Source: Planctomycetota bacterium
GTDB taxonomy: Bacteria; Planctomycetota; Planctomycetia; Pirellulales; Thermoguttaceae
Direction of reading: 5' to 3'
Length of the DNA: 5,031 bases
NCBI GenBank assembly: GCA_015661985.1
Contig: DQVB01000196.1
Coordinates: 1 to 5,031 of the forward strand
In this document: in pieces, positions 1-5,031 of the stretch
Layout of the letters: each line of letters starts with the position of its first letter
How positions within the stretch are numbered: position 1 is the first letter of the stretch
The notes under the pieces: model-generated
The model's input: the letters and a program-made list of their open reading frames with translations, nothing else
Database searches by the model: none
Told to the model about the DNA's origin: nothing
Position numbers and translations under genes: made by a program

Positions 1-671
1 CCAGCCTGAGAACCTTTTGATGACAGCCTGGCAGGCTGTCCTACCATCCCGCGGGCGTTCGGGTCCGGCTGGCCGTACTTCTGCGGGTAGACCAGCGTGC
101 AGAGCTCGATGATGTGGGCCACGGGGTTGAGGTCCAGCGCGTAGGCCTCGCAGCCCAGGCGCAGCGCCTCCAGCGGGATCGCCCCGCCGCCGGCGAACGG
201 ATCGAGCACCCTCGGCCGGGGGGCCCGGCCCTCGACGATGTCGTCATACGTGACCTCGTGCCGCTCTTTGGGCCACTTGAACTCCTCGACCCACGACGGC
301 CATCTGCCCGACCGGCCGGCCTCAGCCAGCTCCTCGGTCAGCCGGTCGGCATGCGCTTCCAAGATGTGCCGCCGGGCGTCAGCGATCACTTTCTCGTCCC
401 CGGGGTACTTGCACAACCGCTCCACGAACCTGGCCGCGTTCGCCCGCGCCAGGCTGTCGCGCTTCTCCTCCGGCCCGTTGGCGGGCCGAAACCGATCGGC
501 CGGCACCAGTGCCCCATAGACGGCGGCACGGCATGCAACCAAGGGCCGCCGCGCCCACCAGAGGTGCAGCGTCGAGATATGCCCCTTGCGAACGGACTTC
601 TCCCGCGACGCCTCGGCACTGATGGCCTGGATGGGCAGGTAGTCCTCGATCAGGCGGCGGTCGTCAGACAT
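1..671 (-). CDS. DUF1156-type DNA methyltransferase, N-terminal part (cut by window edge)
   Basis: SAM-dependent DNA amino-methyltransferase, expected to modify adenine (or cytosine N4) in host DNA. The frame starts at ATG 671-669 and stays open for 223 codons to base 1. Residues 5-57 form the DUF1156 signature: RRLIEDYLPI, then a run of small and charged residues, then HLWWARRPL at 36-44. SAM-binding motif I is VLDPFAGGG at 155-163, followed by LDLNP at 179-183, whose acidic residue should contact the SAM ribose. The catalytic (D/N/S)PP(Y/F) motif lies past the edge, so base specificity cannot be read. Family members are much longer (about 900-1000 residues, from memory), so roughly a quarter is visible. 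The start overlaps the darG stop by 8 bases, and an AGGAGG site lies 9 bases upstream inside darG, so coupled translation is likely. Residues 211-217 are encoded by an in-frame palindromic repeat. Such enzymes are usually found in defence islands. Family call is firm; activity is unknown. Confidence 0.9.
   Translation of the reverse strand, partial: MSDDRRLIEDYLPIQAISAEASREKSVRKGHISTLHLWWARRPLVACRAAVYGALVPADRFRPANGPEEKRDSLARANAARFVERLCKYPGDEKVIADARRHILEAHADRLTEELAEAGRSGRWPSWVEEFKWPKERHEVTYDDIVEGRAPRPRVLDPFAGGGAIPLEALRLGCEAYALDLNPVAHIIELCTLVYPQKYGQPDPNARGMVGQPARLSSKGSQA
22..47. repeat. Interspersed palindromic repeat, copy 1 (inside methyltransferase gene)
   Basis: GACAGCCTG and CAGGCTGTC (22-30 and 32-40) are perfect inverted repeats around a single G. 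Similarity to the copy at 4447-4472 continues to base 47 (22 of 26 bases identical). It is read in frame as methyltransferase residues 211-217. A further CAGCCTG arm at bases 2-8, 13 bases away, suggests a second palindrome cut by the window edge. Confidence 0.8.
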
Positions 672-1794
672 CGAGCATCGCCTCCTCGCTGACCGGCAAA
701 TCGGAACTCGCGGTCACATCGAGCCATCCCAACATGCCCAGGCCCCGGATGGTCCGGGCCACTTCGTTTCGGTCCAGCGGCGGACGTCGCTTCTGCTTCC
801 ACTGCATGACTTGCGCCAGCACTTCCTTTTCCGTAGGCTTGCCGGTCCTCTCTTCAGAGGTAAGTTCACGGGCGACGAGGTGTACGGTTGCCGCGATCTC
901 GGCCTGCTGTGTCGTCATGCGCATGAACAGGTCGGCGAGCCTGTCGATAAGGTCCCTCCACCGCGTGAGCTCCTGTTCGTAGGCGCGACAGGCATCCTGG
1001 AACGTCGGCCCCGGCTTGACGACGAACATGCGGCCCAGACGCTCCTCCCGGAGCAGTCCGTTGTTGACCAGCCGAGTGATCGCCGCCTTCAATTCGGGAG
1101 CATAGGGCCCGTAGCTGCCCCGCCTATAGGAGAGCCCGGTGGGGATTCCCGCGTCCGTGGCGAAGTAGGCGATCTTCTGAAAGGCCGTCCGTCCCACCGG
1201 ATGGTGGTAGGGCTCGCGCTCGATCTCATCGACCACCTTCACCAGCGCAACCCAACCGGCCTTCAATCGGTCGGGCGGCTCGCCCTCTGCTGCAGCCGCC
1301 TCGGGCACCGGCGGCTGTTCCAAGAAGGTGGGCTGCAGTTCCTCGTGCGCCGTCCCGTAGGGCGCATACAGCTCTACGGGAATGTCCAGCCGCTTCAGGT
1401 GGCGGTACACCGTCGGACCGACGACGCGCCACTCGAGTTGGCCGTGACCGCAGCCAAGAGGGGGAACGGCCAGGGAGGTGATTCCCCATGCCCTGTAATG
1501 CTGCTCCAGGTAACGCAGTCCCCGCACGATGTCCTCGAGCTTGGAGACCGAGCGCCAGTGATCTTTCGTGGGAAAGTTGAGAATCCACGGCGGAACGAGC
1601 GATCGATACAGATAGGGCCGCCCCAGCTTCACCTGGCGCGCCTTGCACCGGCGCAGATAGTCCTCGTGCATCTCGGGGAAGCGCCTCTTGAACTCCAGCG
1701 CGATGCCCTTGCCCATGACGCCCACGCAGTTGACCGTGTTGACGAGCGTCTGGGCCCTGGACGCGAACAAATCGCCGACGAGCACCTTGATCAT
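664..1794 (-). CDS. darG: DarG antitoxin: DNA ADP-ribosyl glycohydrolase with macrodomain
   Basis: Antitoxin of the DarTG module. It removes ADP-ribose from DNA bases modified by DarT and also restrains DarT by binding. The 376-residue product has a macrodomain at about 1-150: GDL at 7-9, VNTVNCVGVMGKGIAL at 18-33 for ADP-ribose binding, NFPTKDHW at 73-80, and PPLGCGHG at 111-118. Lys77 aligns with the lysine reported as catalytic in Thermus DarG, so hydrolase activity is probably intact. A Pro/Ala/Glu linker (about 155-175) leads to the C-terminal domain (about 178-376), which contains HPVGRTAFQKIAYFATDAG at 198-216 and GSYGPY at 226-231. This is the typical DarG tail, resembling the SocA/Panacea (DUF4065) type, and in DarG it inhibits the toxin. 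ATG 1794-1792 is 12 bases after the darT stop and preceded by GGAG. Toxin-then-antitoxin is the usual darTG order. The 3' end carries the ribosome site for the methyltransferase. Confidence 0.95.
   Translation of the reverse strand: MIKVLVGDLFASRAQTLVNTVNCVGVMGKGIALEFKRRFPEMHEDYLRRCKARQVKLGRPYLYRSLVPPWILNFPTKDHWRSVSKLEDIVRGLRYLEQHYRAWGITSLAVPPLGCGHGQLEWRVVGPTVYRHLKRLDIPVELYAPYGTAHEELQPTFLEQPPVPEAAAAEGEPPDRLKAGWVALVKVVDEIEREPYHHPVGRTAFQKIAYFATDAGIPTGLSYRRGSYGPYAPELKAAITRLVNNGLLREERLGRMFVVKPGPTFQDACRAYEQELTRWRDLIDRLADLFMRMTTQQAEIAATVHLVARELTSEERTGKPTEKEVLAQVMQWKQKRRPPLDRNEVARTIRGLGMLGWLDVTASSDLPVSEEAMLDV
681..686 (-). promoter_or_regulatory. Ribosome binding site of the methyltransferase, inside darG
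   Basis: AGGAGG on the minus strand lies 9 bases before the ATG at 671-669. It is formed by the Glu-Glu-Ala codons near the darG C-terminus. With the ATGTCTGA stop/start overlap at 671-664, it points to translational coupling. It also supports this ATG over the nearby out-of-frame ATG at 678-676. Confidence 0.7.
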
Positions 1795-1803
1795 GTGGGC
1801 GGG

Positions 1804-1807
1804 CTCC
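1804..1807 (-). promoter_or_regulatory. Ribosome binding site of darG, overlapping the darT stop
   Basis: GGAG lies 9 bases upstream of the darG ATG, and its first G is the last base of the darT TAG stop codon. A ribosome finishing the toxin therefore sits on the start region of the antitoxin, which would help keep antitoxin supply tied to toxin synthesis. Confidence 0.6.
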
Positions 1808-2397
1808 TATTGGAAAAACATGTGTCCGTTGATGGTCACGGCGATACTTGTATCCAGGTTGTTGAGCTTGTCCAAGGCCTGCTGGCAGGACACGTAGGCC
1901 CCGAAGATGAACCTTGGAGGGATCCGGTCGGGAACCAGAACCTCGGCGCATTTCGCGGACTTCTTTCGCCATTCGACAATCTGGTCCGCGGCCGTCCAGT
2001 ACTCTGCGAACGTCGCATCCCGATCTACGATACTCAGGCCTCCGGGCGCCGCAGCGAACCGAGCGTAGCCGCTGGAGGCGTTTCCGTCCGTCACGACCAC
2101 GCCCGGCAGATCCAGAACATCTGTGCTGACGCGGAGCACGCAAAGGTCGAGATGCCGACCCCGAAGCCTGTACAACATCGGGTTCCTGGCGCAAAGGTAC
2201 AGGTTCACGTACTCGTGCAACCTCCGGGCGCCCGGAACTACGACTCTCGCCCTCCGAGCCTGCACCGCCTCCATGGCCACCGAGGCATGGGGGACTCTTG
2301 CGGCCCTCCTGTGCGAGAGGATACCCAGGCGAAGGATTGACGGCACGTTGTCCATGTGAGCAATGTAGTGCAATTCGCTCAGCTCGCCGCGGGTCAC
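1807..2397 (-). CDS. darT: DarT toxin: DNA ADP-ribosyltransferase (DUF4433)
   Basis: Toxin that transfers ADP-ribose from NAD+ onto bases of single-stranded DNA, blocking replication; DarTG modules are known to act against phages. The 196-residue product is close to full family length (about 200-220). Visible signatures: LHYIAHMDNVPSILRLGIL at 9-27 (NAD-binding histidine and asparagine region), QARRAR at 46-51 whose arginines align with the conserved active-site arginine (best match Arg49), LHEYVNLYLCARNPMLY at 60-76, and KCAEVLVP at 149-156 with Glu152 at the catalytic glutamate position. The product ends in HMFFQ, like the aromatic DarT tail. Key residues are present, so the toxin is probably active and needs its antitoxin. 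The start is GTG 2397-2395, with GAGAGG 8 bases upstream. The next in-frame ATG (Met15) would remove part of the NAD site. I cannot tell from sequence which base it modifies. Confidence 0.93.
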   Translation of the reverse strand: MTRGELSELHYIAHMDNVPSILRLGILSHRRAARVPHASVAMEAVQARRARVVVPGARRLHEYVNLYLCARNPMLYRLRGRHLDLCVLRVSTDVLDLPGVVVTDGNASSGYARFAAAPGGLSIVDRDATFAEYWTAADQIVEWRKKSAKCAEVLVPDRIPPRFIFGAYVSCQQALDKLNNLDTSIAVTINGHMFFQ

Positions 2398-2405
2398 GAT
2401 CCATG

Positions 2406-2411
2406 CCTCTC
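2406..2411 (-). promoter_or_regulatory. Ribosome binding site of darT, overlapping the helicase stop
   Basis: GAGAGG on the minus strand is 8 bases upstream of the GTG start at 2397-2395 and overlaps the helicase stop codon (2412-2410). It decides the GTG start. The ATG at 2404-2402 is in another frame and begins only one base after the site, which is too close to be used. Confidence 0.6.
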
Positions 2412-5031
2412 ATTCCTGGACCTTCGCCGCAGTTTCCACAGCCTCGGCCGGAATCTCGAAGAATCTCGCGGCGACGATCTCCCGCTTGGCGTGGTCGAGC
2501 CGCGCGGCGGGGTTCTGGATGCGGACCAGCTCGGGGTTCTTGCCGAGCGGGTCCCAGACGACGTAGAGCCAGTAGGTCTCGGCGAGCTGCTGGGCCTTGT
2601 ACCACTCGTTGGTCGTCAGCCGCACGGGCTGGCCCCGCATGCGGCCCTTCACCTCGATCCTTTTAACGTACACTTCGCCGGTCGAGGCGTCCAGAATGCG
2701 GTGGGCCCGGATGTCGAACCCGAGCTTGAGGTGCCCGACCCGCTCGATCCGATCCTCGGGAAATCCTTCCTCGACGAGGGAGGCGACGACGAGCTCTTCG
2801 GCGGCCAGCTCGCTCTTGCGGCGGAGGTTCGGGTCGAGTTCGTCCGCGAGGTCGGCGAGCTGTGCTTCGGTATCCGCATCGGGTGCCAGGACGATCGCCG
2901 TGGCCAGATGTCGAACCGGACCGGTCCAGGCGATCTCCAGGCGCTTCAAGCCCGCCATCCGTTCCGCCTGGGCCCGCTCGAGTTCCTCGACCTGCTTGCG
3001 GGCCTCGTCGGCAGCCAGTTTGAATTCGGGCTTGTTCGCCGCCTCCGCGGCAAGCCGCATCGCCCGTTCCTGCGCCCGGTTGATCCGCGCCCGAAACGAT
3101 CGCTCCAGGTACTCCCGGCAGACCTGGGCGAAGTGCTGGCGTTCCTTCCGGCAGCGGGCGCGGCACTCGAGCTGGTAGGTGCTCTTCAGGAAGTCCGAGG
3201 CCGGCTGTGTGTCGATGGCTTCGACCGTCGCCGGCGGACTGGGATGAGGCGGGAGGTTCAAGAGGATGTCGCTGGGAACGATCTCGAACTGCCCCCGCTG
3301 CTCCCGCACGGCGACGAGCTCGCCGTGAAGGGGCACGTCATTGCCCTTGGTGTCCTTGCCCCGGATTGAGATCTCGAAGAAGTGGAGACGGTAGGGATCG
3401 TGTGCCAGCGGATCGACGTAAAAGGCCGTCCCACCCACAATCGTTTGGAGCCGCTCGTTGAGTTTCTCGTCGACGGCGGCGTACAGCGGATGACCGGGCC
3501 CCATCAGCACAGCGTCCAGGTGAGCGTCTTGCTCCAGGTGGTGCTTGTGGAAGGTGATCTTCCGATACGAGGCGTCCGGTTTTCCGAGACGGCGGACCGC
3601 CTGGAGACGCTCGGACCGCAGGTGCGCCGGCACGTGGTCGATGCGCCAGAGGCCGTCGGCGCGTGGTTCGATCCGGAGGCCGAGCTCGCGCGCGGCGGCC
3701 AGGAACTGCGCCTCGACGTAGCGCGGCATGAGGCGCCGCTCCTCGACCTCAAGGTTCCGCCGCTGGAAGTCGCTGAAATCGACGTGACTGCGTGCCAAGG
3801 CGATCCCAGTCGCCTCCTCGTACTCCTTGAGCTTGGCCGGGTCGATCCGGTCGATCTGGTCGATGTACTCGTCCAGGCGGCGCGGGTCGTAGGCGGCCTC
3901 CCGCAGGATCTCCGGGAGGTTCACGTCGTTGAGCGGCAGCACCTCGCCGATCACATCAAAGACCCGGCCTTCCAGGGCCTCGTTCATTTGATCGAGCTTC
4001 TCCAGGAGGCGGTGCAGGATGCGGCCCTCGACGATCGGCTGGCCCTCTTCGGAGTCGGTCGCCACGAAGTTGAAGGCGTAAACGTCCCGCTCCTGGCCGA
4101 TCCGGTGAATGCGGCCGAGCCGCTGTTCCAGGCGGGTCGGGTTCCAAGGCATGTCGTAGTTGATTATGAGGTGGCAGAATTGAAGGTTGATCCCTTCACC
4201 CGCCGCCTCCGTGGCAACGCAGACCTGCGCGCTGGTCCGGAAGAGCTCCTGGGCTCGCTTGCGTTCATGGGGGTTCATGCCACCGTGGATCTCGCATGTC
4301 GTGTATCCCCACCGCTCAAGGTGCTCCCGGACGTAGGTCAATGTGTCTCGATGTTCGGTGAAGACAAGGAGCTTGCCCCGGCCATCCTTGAGCTCCAGGA
4401 ACTGCGCCTCGCCCAGACACTTCTTCAGCGCGGCCAGTTTGGAATCGACAGGCTGGCAGCCTGTCCCACTATGTTCCCTGACTCTGCGCGCCTGCTCGAC
4501 CAAGTCCTTAAGGGCACCAATTTCCGCGCGGAGCTGCTCCAGCTCCAGCGCCGCGGAGTACTCGTCCACGAGCCGGTCGCGGACCGCATCGTCGAGGTCG
4601 TCCTCTTCCTGCTCCGCGTCCGGCAGGCGCCCCTGGAGCGCCGCCAGACGCTTGGCACGCTGCGACGGCGAGAGCCCCTCCAGCTCCTCCAACAGATCCT
4701 GCTGCTTTTTCAGGCGCCGTTTCAGGGACTCGTGAATAGCGCACGTGGAACTGACCAGCCGCCTTTGCAGGACGGTGCGCGTCAAGGCCGCCGACGAGCG
4801 ACGCTGTCCGGTCTGTTGCGGAATGAACTCATTGATGTAGGCCGTGACGGCTTTGTAGAGAGCGTACTCTTCGCTGTTGAGGCAAAACCGGACGGTCGTG
4901 GCGTGGCGGTCCGGAAAGAGGCGGCGGCCGTGCAGATCGCGCAGGTCCTCCTTGAGCCGGCGCAGAGCCCAGGGACAATCCCTTCCCAGCCGGAAGACCT
5001 CCTTGCGAATTTCCGCAGCCTGCTTGCCCAG
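2410..5031 (-). CDS. SNF2-family helicase with C-terminal DUF3883-like domain (N-terminus cut by window edge)
   Basis: Superfamily 2 DNA-dependent ATPase of the defence-island SNF2 type (similar in style to DISARM DrmD). The frame is open from base 5031, giving 873 visible residues (numbered from 5031). Any start inside the window, such as TTG 4785, is only an internal codon, since the upstream 82 codons match the family. Visible: the pre-lobe segment (RRLKEDLRDLHGRRLFPDR at 24-42, LQRRLVSS at 88-95); a Glu-rich coiled-coil stretch (about 100-210) containing a palindromic repeat; and helicase lobe 2 with FTEHRDTL (224-231), ATEAAGEGIN (motif V, 273-282) and RLGRIHRIGQ (motif VI, 304-313). A long middle region with a second coiled-coil stretch (about 640-690) follows. 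A DUF3883/NOV_C-like domain (about 735-867) has GFDI at 771-774 and IEVKG at 792-796. Walker A and DExx motifs lie beyond the edge. darT starts 12 bases downstream. Confidence 0.9.
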   Translation of the reverse strand: MGKQAAEIRKEVFRLGRDCPWALRRLKEDLRDLHGRRLFPDRHATTVRFCLNSEEYALYKAVTAYINEFIPQQTGQRRSSAALTRTVLQRRLVSSTCAIHESLKRRLKKQQDLLEELEGLSPSQRAKRLAALQGRLPDAEQEEDDLDDAVRDRLVDEYSAALELEQLRAEIGALKDLVEQARRVREHSGTGCQPVDSKLAALKKCLGEAQFLELKDGRGKLLVFTEHRDTLTYVREHLERWGYTTCEIHGGMNPHERKRAQELFRTSAQVCVATEAAGEGINLQFCHLIINYDMPWNPTRLEQRLGRIHRIGQERDVYAFNFVATDSEEGQPIVEGRILHRLLEKLDQMNEALEGRVFDVIGEVLPLNDVNLPEILREAAYDPRRLDEYIDQIDRIDPAKLKEYEEATGIALARSHVDFSDFQRRNLEVEERRLMPRYVEAQFLAAARELGLRIEPRADGLWRIDHVPAHLRSERLQAVRRLGKPDASYRKITFHKHHLEQDAHLDAVLMGPGHPLYAAVDEKLNERLQTIVGGTAFYVDPLAHDPYRLHFFEISIRGKDTKGNDVPLHGELVAVREQRGQFEIVPSDILLNLPPHPSPPATVEAIDTQPASDFLKSTYQLECRARCRKERQHFAQVCREYLERSFRARINRAQERAMRLAAEAANKPEFKLAADEARKQVEELERAQAERMAGLKRLEIAWTGPVRHLATAIVLAPDADTEAQLADLADELDPNLRRKSELAAEELVVASLVEEGFPEDRIERVGHLKLGFDIRAHRILDASTGEVYVKRIEVKGRMRGQPVRLTTNEWYKAQQLAETYWLYVVWDPLGKNPELVRIQNPAARLDHAKREIVAARFFEIPAEAVETAAKVQE
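4447..4472. repeat. Interspersed palindromic repeat, copy 2 (inside helicase gene)
   Basis: GACAGGCTG and CAGCCTGTC (4447-4455 and 4457-4465) are perfect inverted repeats around a single G, in the same layout as the copy at 22-47. The two differ at one base in each arm, and the changes compensate so that pairing is kept. It is read in frame as the peptide SGTGCQPV in the helicase coiled-coil region, where a Cys-Gly-Pro peptide is out of character. Confidence 0.8.

Noticed and set aside
22..40. Hairpin as a transcription terminator
   Set aside because: It lies within an open methyltransferase frame, has no following run of T on the coding strand, and has a near-identical partner inside the helicase gene.
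114..692. A 192-codon plus-strand frame opposite the methyltransferase
   Set aside because: The minus-strand frame here encodes an unmistakable DUF1156 region and SAM motif, so the plus frame is a shadow.
811..2340. A 509-codon open frame on the plus strand opposite darT and darG
   Set aside because: It shows no recognisable domain and lies exactly antisense to two clearly recognised genes. Long open antisense frames are expected in high-G+C coding DNA.
1226..2605. A 459-codon open frame on the minus strand spanning the helicase end, darT and much of darG
   Set aside because: The product is a low-complexity Arg/Gly/Ala-rich sequence with no domain. It is the shifted frame of the real genes.
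2356..3369. A 337-codon open frame on the plus strand opposite the helicase C-terminus
   Set aside because: It is a mirror of helicase codons with no family features and no ribosome site that stands out.
2410..5031. Naming the helicase DrmD and the locus DISARM
   Set aside because: The helicase resembles that type, but no DrmA, DrmB or DrmC gene is visible and the methyltransferase is of the DUF1156 kind. The ATPase motifs are also outside the window.
1..5031. CRISPR array, tRNA, rRNA or insertion sequence
   Set aside because: No regularly spaced repeats, cloverleaf-like segments or transposase frames were seen; the window is almost wholly coding.

Overview
The window holds four genes, all read from the minus strand and packed into what looks like one operon. 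In transcription order they are: the C-terminal two thirds or so of a large SNF2-type helicase (its N-terminus lies past base 5031), a DarT-type DNA ADP-ribosyltransferase toxin, its DarG macrodomain antitoxin, and the first 223 codons of a DUF1156-type DNA methyltransferase that runs off base 1. The junctions are 12 bases, 12 bases and an 8-base overlap. No stretch is left for an internal promoter or terminator, so the promoter should lie upstream of base 5031.

Base composition is high in G+C, and nearly all other long open frames on both strands are shadows of these genes. Two copies of a short perfect palindrome (9-base arms around one central base) sit inside the helicase and methyltransferase reading frames, both read through. 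From memory, related interspersed palindromes that appear in proteins as GQPARLS- or TGCQPV-like peptides are common in planctomycete and related PVC-group genomes. I therefore suggest a planctomycete or similar environmental bacterium, with low to moderate confidence.

Region by region: 5031-2410, helicase with the second RecA-like lobe, a long coiled-coil insert and a C-terminal DUF3883/NOV_C-like domain with a nuclease-like residue pattern; 2397-1807, darT; 1794-664, darG; 671-1, DUF1156 methyltransferase with its SAM-binding motif visible. DarTG is a known toxin-antitoxin module that modifies DNA bases reversibly and can act against phage. SNF2 helicases and DUF1156 methyltransferases are typical of anti-phage islands. 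The striking point is that an apparently intact DarTG pair sits between the helicase and the methyltransferase, with its translation signals linked to both. I infer a composite defence system in which DNA methylation, helicase/nuclease action and DNA ADP-ribosylation may be coupled. The sequence alone does not prove this, and both outer genes are cut by the window edges.
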